From DASUFI01 sp036274635 (GTDB lineage: Bacteria > Planctomycetota > B15-G4), in assembly GCA_036274635.1 (NCBI GenBank), contig DASUFI010000095.1:1-8280 (forward strand): a stretch of DNA of 8,280 bases, in the 5' to 3' direction. The notes under the pieces were generated by a model that made no database searches, was not told where the DNA came from, and saw only the letters and a list, made by a program, of their open reading frames with translations. The position numbers and the translations under genes were made by a program. Position 1 is the first letter of the stretch, and every line of letters starts with the position of its first letter. Of this stretch, positions 1-7,717 are shown in pieces.

Positions 1-86
1 CGGACTTCGGGGGGTGAGGCCGAAGCGCCCGCGGGCCCGGGTGACGCAACGCGCTCCGCCAGGGCCCGTCGAGCTCCGGTCGCCGT
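1..86. other. Non-coding left edge, no recognisable gene
   Basis: These bases lie downstream of the stop codon of the exported protein that ends at 87. I see no convincing start or end of another gene. A 6-bp inverted repeat (5-10 CTTCGG with 20-25 CCGAAG, 9-base loop) sits near the edge. On the minus strand it could be a weak terminator hairpin for the upstream gene, but there is no T-tract and the stem is short. GC-rich self-complementary sequence also lies around 27-42. Nothing here can be annotated with confidence. Confidence 0.4.
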
Positions 87-2165
87 CTACTCCGTCAGCA
101 CCGTCTCCGCCGCCGTCGTCGCCGTGAAGGGCAGCGGCTTGTCGGTCACCGTCATCGTGGCCGACTGCACCGACGGCGCGAGCAGCGTCGCGAACACCAG
201 GTTGCCGACGGGGAAGCCCCAGTCGACCTTCTCGGACGTGGTGGTGAAGCCGGTGCTGGGCTTGAAGTGCAGCACGCCGTCCACGCTGGTGTGCAGCAGC
301 CACTGGTCGGTTCCGGTGCCCGAGCCCAGCGCGTCGGGCGAGCTCGTCGAGCCCCAGGCGATCATGCCGAAGGGGACGAGACGCAGGCCGAGCGGCGCGT
401 CGTCGCCGGGGCCGCCGATCGTCGTCCACGTCATCGGCAGGCCGTTGCTGGCGATGAGGGCCAGCCAGGCGTCGCGCCCCGTGCCCAGCCCGCGCTCGCC
501 GAAGAGCTGCAGGCCGAGGCTCGTCGGCACGACCGTGTGCACCGAGTTGGTGAAGATGCTGGTCGGGTCGTTGCCGTGCAGCTTGATCGTGGAGCCGAGG
601 CCGCCGTTCGCGGCGAAGGAGGACACCCACGCGTAGGTCGACGGCCCTTCGGTGAGCGCGCCGCCCACCCACAGCGTGCCGTTCAGCCCCTCGGTCACGC
701 AGCGGCCTTCCTCGCCGGAGGTCGTGCCGAGGACCTCCGCGAAGACGAGATCGCCATCCGCGTCGAGGCGCGCCAGCAGCAGGTTGTTGACGCTCAGCAC
801 GGGCGTGCCGACGAAGCTCTCGAAGTAGCTGCAGCCGCCCGTGAGCACCACGCCACCGTCGGCGGTGGGCGCGAGGTCGTGCGGCTGGACGCCGGGATCC
901 GTGCCGCCGAGGAACAGGTCGCGCACCCACAGCACCTGCCCGTCGGCATCGAGGCGCATGACGAAGGCCCGCGCGATCGACGTGGAGGCCAGGATCATCC
1001 GCCCGAGGCAGGCGAAGCCGCCATCGTCCATGGCCACCACGTCGATGAAGGCCGGCAGGATGGCGCCGTCGTGCGAGAACACCTTGCTCCACACCATCGT
1101 GCCGCCGGCATCCAGGCGATCGAGGCGCAGGCCGCCCGCGCCGTTGCCGCCCAGCAGCACGCCGCCGTCCAGGGTCGGCTCGCTGCAGATCACCTGCTCG
1201 CCGCCGCCGCTGGTGATCGTGCTCGCGATGTCAGCCGACAGCAGCGCACCGTCGGGCCCCAGCCGCGCGAGGAAGGGGTCGGCGAGGTCGTGCAGCGCGG
1301 TGACCAGGTAGCCGTCCTGCGTCGCCAGCAGGCCCTTGGCCCCCTCGATCCCGCCGGTGTCGAGCGTCACGGCCCAGCGCGAGGTGGGCGCCCCGGGCGG
1401 CGCCGGCCCGTCGGCCGCGCCGAGGTTCACCGGCGCCTGCGGGAAGACCAGCGGCGCGATCCCGAGGCCGAAGTAGCCGGCCAGCAGCGTGCTCTGGCCG
1501 TCCACGCTCCACCAGGGATCGGCGGCCGTGTCGACGTGCGAATCGACGTCCATCGTGATGCCGGCCAGCGGGCCGCCGAGCGGCAGCCCGCCCTTGGCGA
1601 GCAGGTAGACCACGGCCACCGTGGTCGAGACGTGGATGTCGGCCGCGCCCCCGGCCGCGATGTCGGGCTCGCCGGCGAGCTGCACCGCGGGCCCCTCGGT
1701 GGCCGTGACGTGGAAGCCCGGCCCCACCGCGACGCTAGCCTCGAGCGTGAAGGCCTGCACCCAGCTCGTGCGCAGCCCGGCCGCGGCGCAGCCCGTGACC
1801 GTGACGCTCACCACGGCCCACGGTTCGACGTCGACGCCGCTGCCCGCGGTGAAGGCCTGCAGCGGCACGGCCGCGAGCGGCAGCGTCTCGGACACGGAGC
1901 CCGAGGCCTCGGCCGAGACCTCGAGCGTCACCGAGCCCTGCATCGTGATCGCGGCCGTCACGCCCTTCACGGCGCCGCTGCCGCTCTGGGTGACGCCGAT
2001 CGTGGAGACGGGCGCGGCCAGCGTCACGCTGCCGTCCAGCGTGACGTGGGCGAAGCCCGAGGAGAGCAGCTCGACGTGGTCGAAGGGGACGAAGACGTCG
2101 TCGTCGCCGGACTGGGCGGCGAGGGGCGCGGAGAGCAGGGCGAGGAACAGCAGGGCGGGCTTCAT
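87..2165 (-). CDS. Exported protein with seven-repeat beta-propeller-like C-terminal half (692 aa)
   Basis: I do not recognise a named family. The start at 2165 is chosen because the first residues (MKPALLFLALLSAPLAAQ) form a classic Sec signal peptide with likely cleavage around residues 17-18. An in-frame ATG at 2240 would put 25 Arg-rich residues in front of it. Residues about 20-255 are Val/Thr/Ala/Gly-rich, low in charge and probably all beta, with no motif I can name. Residues about 262-635 hold seven spaced copies of a repeat. Each has a DGG-type turn (near 282, 331, 379, 434, 493, 548, 597) followed by a motif resembling a-x-x-RLDADG-x-x-x-W (near 298, 346, 400, 462, 511, 566, 621). 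Seven copies about 48-62 residues apart suggest a seven-bladed propeller; the last three copies are degenerate. There is no C-terminal membrane anchor or visible enzymatic motif. The gene starts 96 bases after the flippase stop. An exported structural or binding role is inferred only. Confidence 0.8.
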   Translation of the reverse strand: MKPALLFLALLSAPLAAQSGDDDVFVPFDHVELLSSGFAHVTLDGSVTLAAPVSTIGVTQSGSGAVKGVTAAITMQGSVTLEVSAEASGSVSETLPLAAVPLQAFTAGSGVDVEPWAVVSVTVTGCAAAGLRTSWVQAFTLEASVAVGPGFHVTATEGPAVQLAGEPDIAAGGAADIHVSTTVAVVYLLAKGGLPLGGPLAGITMDVDSHVDTAADPWWSVDGQSTLLAGYFGLGIAPLVFPQAPVNLGAADGPAPPGAPTSRWAVTLDTGGIEGAKGLLATQDGYLVTALHDLADPFLARLGPDGALLSADIASTITSGGGEQVICSEPTLDGGVLLGGNGAGGLRLDRLDAGGTMVWSKVFSHDGAILPAFIDVVAMDDGGFACLGRMILASTSIARAFVMRLDADGQVLWVRDLFLGGTDPGVQPHDLAPTADGGVVLTGGCSYFESFVGTPVLSVNNLLLARLDADGDLVFAEVLGTTSGEEGRCVTEGLNGTLWVGGALTEGPSTYAWVSSFAANGGLGSTIKLHGNDPTSIFTNSVHTVVPTSLGLQLFGERGLGTGRDAWLALIASNGLPMTWTTIGGPGDDAPLGLRLVPFGMIAWGSTSSPDALGSGTGTDQWLLHTSVDGVLHFKPSTGFTTTSEKVDWGFPVGNLVFATLLAPSVQSATMTVTDKPLPFTATTAAETVLTE

Positions 2166-2193
2166 GGCGGGACTCACGGCAGAAAGGCGACGG

Positions 2194-2211
2194 CGCCCCC
2201 GCACGGGGGCG
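2194..2211 (-). repeat. Perfect 7-bp GC hairpin between the flippase and exported-protein genes
   Basis: Bases 2194-2200 (CGCCCCC) pair perfectly with 2205-2211 (GGGGGCG) around the four-base loop GCAC. On the minus strand the hairpin lies after the flippase stop (2262) and 28 bases before the exported-protein start (2165). A TTT run follows it about ten bases later. It could be a weak terminator or a leader structure, but the lack of a real T-tract argues against strong intrinsic termination. It would be inside the coding region if the longer start at 2240 were used. Confidence 0.35.
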
Positions 2212-2261
2212 ACCTGCGCCGATTGCGGAATCCGCCGCATCGAGCCGCCAGAGATTCCTGC

Positions 2262-3776
2262 TCAGCCCCTCGCCGGCCGCCCCCGCAGGCCCGCCAGGAG
2301 CCCCTTCAGGCCCTCCCGCTCCTCGCCCGTCATCCACGAGAACCACGTCCAGCCCGCCCAGACGGCGAGCAGGCCCAGCTTGATCGCCATCGTCCCGAGG
2401 GGCAGGCCGCCGACGACGCGCAGGTCCGCGGGCAGCAGGCCGAGGTCCGCCGGCAGGACCCACAAGCCGACGGCCAGCAGCACGCCCGCCGCCCCCGCGC
2501 AGGCGAGCGTGCGCCCCCACAGGAAGTTCACCGGGAACACCGGCCGCACCGCGCGCAGGGTGAGCACGAGCAGCAGCAGGAACGTCGCGACCGTGATCCA
2601 CGCCGCGGCCATCCAGCCGTAGCGCGGGATGAGCACGAGGTTCGCGACGATGTTGAAGGCCGCGGCCGTGCCCGTCAGCCACGGCAGCGTGGAGGTGCGC
2701 TTGCGGATGAAGAAGCCCGTCTGCGCCAGCTGGAAGGCGGCCCACAGCCAGTAGCCGGCGCACACCCAGGGCACGGCGGGCCAGGCGACCAGGTACTCCG
2801 GCTTGCCGGCCATGAGCCGCACCAGCTCGGGCGCGAAGATCGAGATGAGCAGCACGGCACCGGTGACGACCGCCAGGAAGTAGGCCGCGATGCGCGCGAT
2901 GAGCTCCTTCTGCCGCTCCGCGTCGCCCACCGAGAAGATGAACGGGTACCACACCATGAGGAAGGGCGTGAGCAGCAGGAAGTTGGGGATGAGGCCGAGC
3001 TTGTAGGCGAAGCCGTACAGGCCCACGTCCCCCTCGCCGCGCAGGCCGTTGAGCACGTAGCGGTCGGCGTTGTGCAGGCAGAACTGCAGCACGCCGTTGG
3101 GCACCAGCGGCAACGTGTACACCGCGAGCTGCCGGAACAGCGTCTTGCTGAAGCCGAGGCCCACCTGCGGCAGCAGCGCGATGGCCAGCGCCGTGACGGC
3201 CAGCACCTCGCTGATCAGCACCGCCTCGAACAGCCCGATGAGCCCGCGCCCCAGCCCGCGCACGAACCAGATCTGCAGCACCAGCACGACCACCGTCATG
3301 CTCACGGCCGAGAGCGCGAAGGCCGTGCTGCGCTCCTCGGTCTGCAGGTAGCGCCAGAACACCTCGCGCAGCAGCTGCAGCACGAGGATGCCGAGGGTCA
3401 GGTAGACCAGCTCGCGCATCCCGTCGCGGTCCGAGATGAGCGCGCCCAGCGGCCCGGCCCCCAGCGCCAGCAGCCCGGCCAGCGTGATCGAGGCGGCCAG
3501 CGCCGTCCACAGCGTGGTGCTCACGACCAGGCGGCGATGCCCCGGCTCGGCGCTGTCGAAGTAGTGCCGCGCCATGGCCGTGGTCATGTTGATGCCCGCG
3601 ATGTACCCGAGCACCGAGATGGCCTGCGAGAGCAGCTCGTTGACGCCGTAGTCCGCCTTGGTGAGGTAGGCGGTGTAGAAGGGCAGCAGCGCGAAGCCCA
3701 CGAGCTTGGACAGCTGCCCCGCGGCCGCATACACGACCGTGTGGCGCGAGAGGCGCGCGAGGGCGTCCTTCAGCAA
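2262..3776 (-). CDS. Polysaccharide (O-antigen/Wzx-type) flippase, MOP superfamily (504 aa)
   Basis: This is an integral inner-membrane protein of the multidrug/oligosaccharidyl-lipid/polysaccharide exporter superfamily. Members flip undecaprenyl-linked sugar units to the outer face for surface polysaccharide assembly. About 14 hydrophobic helices are visible, near residues 12-38, 46-66, 84-108, 122-142, 152-172, 179-203, 219-240, 252-282, 292-316, 330-352, 366-386, 389-408, 422-442 and 456-482. Family-typical segments include NADRYVLNGLRG (236-247) before GLYGFAYKLG (252-261), and FNIVANLVLIPRYGWMAAAW (374-393). The length matches the family. Translation starts at TTG (3774-3776); a GGGAGG Shine-Dalgarno at 3787-3792, ten bases upstream, supports this start. 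No glycosyltransferase or polymerase is adjacent in the window, so the substrate cannot be named. A lipid II-type or general polysaccharide-export role is the alternative. Confidence 0.9.
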   Translation of the reverse strand: MLKDALARLSRHTVVYAAAGQLSKLVGFALLPFYTAYLTKADYGVNELLSQAISVLGYIAGINMTTAMARHYFDSAEPGHRRLVVSTTLWTALAASITLAGLLALGAGPLGALISDRDGMRELVYLTLGILVLQLLREVFWRYLQTEERSTAFALSAVSMTVVVLVLQIWFVRGLGRGLIGLFEAVLISEVLAVTALAIALLPQVGLGFSKTLFRQLAVYTLPLVPNGVLQFCLHNADRYVLNGLRGEGDVGLYGFAYKLGLIPNFLLLTPFLMVWYPFIFSVGDAERQKELIARIAAYFLAVVTGAVLLISIFAPELVRLMAGKPEYLVAWPAVPWVCAGYWLWAAFQLAQTGFFIRKRTSTLPWLTGTAAAFNIVANLVLIPRYGWMAAAWITVATFLLLLVLTLRAVRPVFPVNFLWGRTLACAGAAGVLLAVGLWVLPADLGLLPADLRVVGGLPLGTMAIKLGLLAVWAGWTWFSWMTGEEREGLKGLLAGLRGRPARG

Positions 3777-3786
3777 GCGCGCGGAT

Positions 3787-3792
3787 CCTCCC
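3787..3792 (-). promoter_or_regulatory. Shine-Dalgarno GGGAGG of the flippase gene
   Basis: The minus strand reads GGGAGG, then ten bases, then TTG. This is the strongest ribosome binding site in the window and decides the use of a non-ATG start for the flippase. CTG, the next codon, would be too far away, and no ATG lies nearby in this frame. Confidence 0.7.
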
Positions 3793-3806
3793 GGGGGACG
3801 CCCGCG

Positions 3807-3812
3807 ATGCTA
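3807..3812 (-). promoter_or_regulatory. Possible -10 element (TAGCAT) of the flippase gene
   Basis: The minus strand reads TAGCAT, four of six matches to TATAAT. It would put transcription start near 3800, giving a short leader of about 24 bases that contains the Shine-Dalgarno. I see no matching -35 hexamer, so this is a weak call. The gap to the upstream zinc-ribbon gene is 67 bases, so read-through is equally plausible. Confidence 0.2.
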
Positions 3813-3843
3813 ACCGCGCGCCCCTCCCGCCGGAGGCCTCGGC

Positions 3844-4221
3844 TCAGAGCGCCTGGCCGCAGGCGCCGCAGCGCTCCTGCGCGCGCTTGAGCGGCTGCTC
3901 GCACCAGGGGCAGGCGGCCCCGTGCGGGTCGTGCGTGGCGGCGCCGGAGTCGTCGCGCAGCATGGTGAAGCGCGGATCGACGGCGTCGTGCAGGTCGGCC
4001 GGGTCGTGCAGGCTGGCGACCTCGCCCGACAGCGTGCCCACCAGGTGCACCACGCAGCGCGCCGCGAAGGAGAGCGCGACGAGCACCACGAGGGCCGCGG
4101 AGGCCAGGTGGTTCAGCGGCTGGCCGGTGGCCAGCGCCCACCACAGCCACGCGGCGCCCACGCAGGCGACCAGCGCGGCGATGAGCGCTCCGAGCAAGGA
4201 AAGTCCGCGACGGGCAGCCAT
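3844..4221 (-). CDS. Small membrane protein with C-terminal zinc ribbon (125 aa)
   Basis: I do not recognise a family. Two hydrophobic stretches, about residues 7-30 and 37-65, predict two transmembrane helices with a short loop between them. A polar linker (about 66-100, Asp/His-rich) then leads to a terminal zinc-ribbon-like module, CPWC (104-107) and CGAC (118-121), spaced CxxC-x10-CxxC. Such four-cysteine knuckles usually bind zinc structurally and mediate protein or nucleic-acid contacts; here the module probably lies in the cytoplasm. The ATG at 4221 has no clear Shine-Dalgarno. An alternative in another frame of the same strand (4258 to 3770) lacks any such organisation and looks like a shadow. 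It lies between korB (102 bases upstream) and the flippase (67 bases downstream). Helices followed by a tidy knuckle right at the end argue for a real gene. Function unknown. Confidence 0.75.
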   Translation of the reverse strand: MAARRGLSLLGALIAALVACVGAAWLWWALATGQPLNHLASAALVVLVALSFAARCVVHLVGTLSGEVASLHDPADLHDAVDPRFTMLRDDSGAATHDPHGAACPWCEQPLKRAQERCGACGQAL

Positions 4222-4273
4222 GGTGCGGGTCCGGGGTGCGTCCGCCGGCGTCGCACACGCAGGCGGGCGACGA

Positions 4274-4279
4274 AGCCTA
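4274..4279 (-). promoter_or_regulatory. Possible -10 element (TAGGCT) upstream of the zinc-ribbon gene
   Basis: In the 102-base gap between korB and the zinc-ribbon gene, the minus strand contains GTAGGCT. Only three of six bases match the -10 consensus, and no good -35 is present 17-18 bases upstream. It would give a leader of about 46 bases. It is listed because other TAGNNT elements occur in the same relative place before neighbouring genes. Confidence 0.15.
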
Positions 4280-4323
4280 CACCAGGATTCGCGATCGTGC
4301 AGGCCGGAGGCCCGCCCGCGCGA

Positions 4324-5359
<1,036 letters not shown>

Positions 5360-5367
<8 letters not shown>

Positions 5368-7168
5368 GGACGGGCTCCCGCTTGCCGACCGAGAGGGCTT
5401 CGACGATGGGCGTGGCGGGCATGGGCAGCCCGCCGTAGTCGAGGATGCTCTTCACCTTCGTGGCCGCGTCCAGGGCCTTGAGGCGCACGATGTCGGTGAG
5501 CTGGCCGTCGCGGTTCTGCTCGACGACGTAGACCGCCTTGCAGCTGCGCACGAAGTCGGCCACCTCGTCGTGCAGCGGCAGCGCACGCACGCGGCAGCTG
5601 CGCGTGCGCAGCCCCTGCTTGCCCAGGATGTCGCGCGCCTCCTCCACCGCGAAGGCCGTGCTGCCGAAGTGGATGAGGCCGATGTCGCCCTCGCCCTCGA
5701 TGACGGGCCTGGGCGTCAGCTTCACGCTGCCCGCGATCTTCTTCTTGAGGCGGTCGAGCACCGTCTTGTACTCGGCGGCCTCCTCGGTGTAGGTCGCGCT
5801 CTCGGTGTGGCCGCTGCCGCGCGTGAAGTACGGGGCCTTGGGGTGGTGCGTGCCCGGCACCGTGCGATACGGGATGCCGTCGCCGTCCACGTCCTTGTAG
5901 CGGGCGAACTGCTCCACCTGCTTGAGCTGCTCCTTGTCCAGCACCTTGCCGCGGTCGAAGGGCCGCTCGGGGTACTTGAAGGGCTGGCTCATCCAGATGT
6001 TCATGCCCATGTCCAGCTCGGTGAGCACGAAGACCAGGGTCTGCAGGCGCTCGGCGAGGTCCAGCGAGAGCTGCGTGAACTCGTAGATCTCCTCCGGGCC
6101 CGACGGCATGAGCACCACGTGCTCGGTGTCGCCGTGCGAGAGGCGGTAGCAGCTCTTCACGTCGCTCTGCTGGTTGCGCGTGGGCATGCCCGTGCTGGGG
6201 CCCACGCGCTGCACGTCGACGATGACCGCCGGGATCTCGGCGTAGTACGCGAAGCCGGCCAGCTCGCCCATGAGCGAGACGCCCGGGCCCGCGGTGCTGG
6301 TGAAGGCGCGCGCGCCGGCCCAGCCCGCGCCGATGACGAGGCCGATGCTCGCCAGCTCGTCCTCGGCCTGCACCTGCGCGTAGCGCGCCTCGCCGGTGGC
6401 CTTGTCGACGCGGTGCTCCTTGCACAGGTCGATGAAGGACTCGCACAGCGAGGAGCTGGGCGTGATGGGGTACCACGCGCAGAACGTGGCCCCGCCCATG
6501 AGCGCGCCGATGGCCGCGGCCGTGTTGCCCTCGATGAGCATCTTGCCGGCCGTCAGGTTGCGGCGCTGCACGCGGAACGGGCACTTGGCCTTGTCCAGCT
6601 TCTCCTGCGCGTACTTCTGCCCGGCCATGACCACGTCGAGGTTCAGCTTGACGACCTTCTCCTTGCCCGCGAACTGGTCGTGCACGGCCTGCTTGAGCAC
6701 CTCGGCGTCCAGCCCCAGCAGCTCGGCCACCACGCCCACGTAGACCATGTTGGCCAGCAGCTTGCGCAGCCGCGGATCGGGGCCGAAGGGCTTGGCGAGG
6801 GCGGCCATGGGCACGCCGTAGACCGTGATGTCGTTCCGCCCGACCTTGTCCGGCGCGAGGATCTCGTCGTCCAGGATGAGGACGCCGCCCGGGGGCACCA
6901 GCCGGATGTCCTGCTCGATGGTGGCCTCGTTGAAGGCCACCGTCATGTCGCGCCGACCGGAGGCGCACTTCCAGCCCCGCTCCGTGACCCGCACGAGGTA
7001 CCACGTGGGCAGCCCGGCGATGTTGCTGGGGAACAGGTTCTTGGGCGCCACCGGCACCCCCATCCGGAAGATGGTCTTGGCCAGGATGGTGTTGCTGGAG
7101 GCGCTGCCGGAGCCGTTGACGGTGGCGACGGCGAGGGTGAAGTCGTTGACGACGTTGGCGGCGGTCAT
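5360..7168 (-). CDS. korA: 2-oxoglutarate:ferredoxin oxidoreductase, alpha subunit with fused gamma domain (602 aa)
   Basis: This is the non-cofactor partner of KorB, of the gamma-alpha fused type. Residues about 1-190 form the gamma (POR_C-like) domain, starting VVNDFTLAVATVNGSGSASS and including GMPV-type strands and a late helical segment. Residues about 208-420 form the pyrimidine-binding alpha domain, with GNTAAAIGALMGG (214-226), YPITPSSS (233-240), QAEDELASIG (267-276), TSTAGPGVSLMGEL (290-303) and RVGPSTGMPT (321-330). The GPST-x-PT motif is the CoA/substrate loop typical of the family. Residues about 490-570 form the C-terminal transketolase-like domain II. The length is normal for the fused type. 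The ATG at 7168 is chosen because the conserved domain starts within five residues; the same frame stays open to 7639, but that part is Arg/Pro/Ala-rich and overlaps the TPR gene. The start has no clear Shine-Dalgarno, and a hairpin lies just upstream. No ferredoxin gene is next to it. Confidence 0.95.
5375..5379 (-). promoter_or_regulatory. Shine-Dalgarno GGGAG of korB, inside korA
   Basis: The minus strand reads GGGAG, seven bases, then the korB ATG. It is embedded in the last codons of korA, so korB has its own ribosome site as well as the overlapping stop-start arrangement. Confidence 0.6.
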
Positions 7169-7180
7169 GTCCGGATCATT

Positions 7181-7207
7181 AGCCGCCGCGGGAGGGCTGC
7201 GGCGGCT
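7181..7207 (-). promoter_or_regulatory. Perfect 9-bp inverted repeat in the korA leader
   Basis: Bases 7181-7189 (AGCCGCCGC) are perfectly complementary to 7199-7207, around a nine-base loop (7190-7198). In the korA mRNA the stem would end 12 bases before the ATG, and the loop would read AGCCCUCCC, which resembles the anti-Shine-Dalgarno sequence. It may be a leader hairpin that limits ribosome access or a protein operator. High GC makes chance repeats more likely, so the role is inferred. Confidence 0.4.
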
Positions 7208-7259
7208 CGGGTTGGCGGCCGGGCGCGGCCTGTCTGGGGCGGCGCGAGGCAAGCGGAAC

Positions 7260-7289
7260 ACTCTAGCAGCCGCCCCGCGCGCCCGAAAA
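7260..7289 (-). promoter_or_regulatory. Candidate korAB promoter (TTTTCG, 18 bp, TAGAGT)
   Basis: The minus strand shows a -35-like TTTTCG (7284-7289), an 18-base spacer, and a -10-like TAGAGT (7260-7265, four of six consensus matches). The start would be near 7253 with a leader of about 85 bases holding the 7181-7207 hairpin. The -10 lies in GCTAGAGTGT, which matches nine of ten bases of the element before rsmG. The -35 overlaps the T-run that could belong to a terminator of the TPR gene. Confidence 0.35.
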
Positions 7290-7319
7290 GGCCTGCCGCC
7301 GCACGGCGCTGCCGCGCGG
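7285..7319 (-). terminator. Possible terminator after the TPR gene
   Basis: Six bases past the TPR stop codon, the minus strand can fold a 9-bp stem (7311-7319 with 7299-7307, one G-T wobble, three-base loop). A TTTT run (7286-7289) follows after about nine GC-rich bases. The stem is strong, but the offset and short T-run are not ideal for intrinsic termination. If real, it separates the TPR gene from korA and supports a separate korA promoter. Confidence 0.4.
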
Positions 7320-7325
7320 TCCGCC

Positions 7326-7643
7326 TCAGTCCGGAAGCTGCGCCATGAGCTCGCGGATCTCGGCCCACGGCTCGTCGTGGCCCTGCTTCTGCGCCAGGTC
7401 GCCGGCCAGCTCCAGCGAGGCGCGCGCCTCGTCCCAGCGGCGCAGCTCGATGAGGCAGCGCCCGCGCTTGATGGCCGCCACCATCCAGTCCGGCTTGAGC
7501 TGCAGGCAGCGCGCGAAGGCCTCCTCGGCCGCCGCGAAATCGCCCGCCGCGAGGCAGGCCTGCGCCAGCGCGAAGCGGTGCAGCGGGTTGGCCGGGTCCT
7601 TCTCAGCCAGGGCGCGGAAGCGCGCGATCTTCTCGGCACTCAT
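7326..7643 (-). CDS. Small TPR-repeat protein (105 aa)
   Basis: This is a short soluble helical protein, probably a protein-protein interaction module. A canonical tetratricopeptide unit spans about residues 20-53, with the pattern A-x-x-x-L-x-x-G-D-x-x-x-A-x-x-x-F around 27-43 and a closing LKPD at 49-52. A second unit spans about 54-87 (around IKRGRCLIELRRWDEA), and a capping helix follows (92-103). There is no signal peptide, membrane segment or catalytic motif. The ATG at 7643 lacks a Shine-Dalgarno. The gene diverges from rsmG across an 80-base gap, and a strong hairpin follows its stop. The partner is unknown. The composition is like its neighbours, with no sign of transfer. Confidence 0.85.
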   Translation of the reverse strand: MSAEKIARFRALAEKDPANPLHRFALAQACLAAGDFAAAEEAFARCLQLKPDWMVAAIKRGRCLIELRRWDEARASLELAGDLAQKQGHDEPWAEIRELMAQLPD

Positions 7644-7680
7644 GCGGCCATCGTCGCGTGCCGCGGCCGGCGAGACAACG

Positions 7681-7713
7681 GCCGAGCTTGCCGCGCCGGC
7701 TCGGCGCCGGCTA
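7681..7713. repeat. Nested repeats in the TPR-rsmG divergent gap
   Basis: A 9-bp direct repeat GCGCCGGCT occurs at 7693-7701 and again at 7704-7712, an 11-base period of about one helical turn. Overlapping it, GCCGAGC (7681-7687) and GCTCGGC (7699-7705) form a 7-bp inverted repeat with an 11-base loop. Both lie within the spacer of the candidate rsmG promoter, so they could be an operator. GC-driven coincidence is also possible. Confidence 0.3.
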
Positions 7714-7717
7714 GCGT
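7688..7717 (+). promoter_or_regulatory. Candidate rsmG promoter (TTGCCG, 18 bp, TAGCGT), leaderless
   Basis: A -35-like TTGCCG (7688-7693, four of six matches) is followed by an 18-base spacer and a -10-like TAGCGT (7712-7717). With the usual -7 end of the -10 box, transcription would start at about 7724, exactly the G of the GTG start. That predicts a leaderless mRNA, which agrees with the absence of any Shine-Dalgarno. The spacer length equals that of the korA candidate, and the -10 decamer is nearly the same. Confidence 0.35.

Noticed and set aside
2166..2240. Extension of the exported protein to the ATG at 2240
   Set aside because: It would bury the signal peptide behind 25 Arg-rich residues and place the GC hairpin inside the coding sequence.
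1735..3510. A 591-codon minus-strand frame overlapping the flippase and the exported protein
   Set aside because: It is an Arg/Ala/Gly-rich frame-shifted reading of the same strand and shows no domains. The two frames it overlaps have clear gene features.
3823..3836. CCTCC/GGAGG hairpin after the zinc-ribbon gene
   Set aside because: It has only five base pairs and no T-run, and such repeats are expected by chance at this GC content.
267..3890. A 1207-codon plus-strand open frame antisense to the exported protein and flippase
   Set aside because: Its product is Arg/His/Ala/Gln-rich low complexity without domains. It lies opposite genes with clear signal peptide, membrane and repeat patterns. 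High GC removes stop codons from this frame.
4300..4314. Short hairpin after korB as a terminator
   Set aside because: It is about six base pairs including a wobble, with a three-base loop and no T-run; too weak to annotate.
7169..7639. Extension of korA to an upstream ATG at 7639 (759 aa)
   Set aside because: The extra 157 residues are Arg/Pro/Ala-rich and overlap the TPR gene. The conserved gamma domain begins right at the ATG at 7168.
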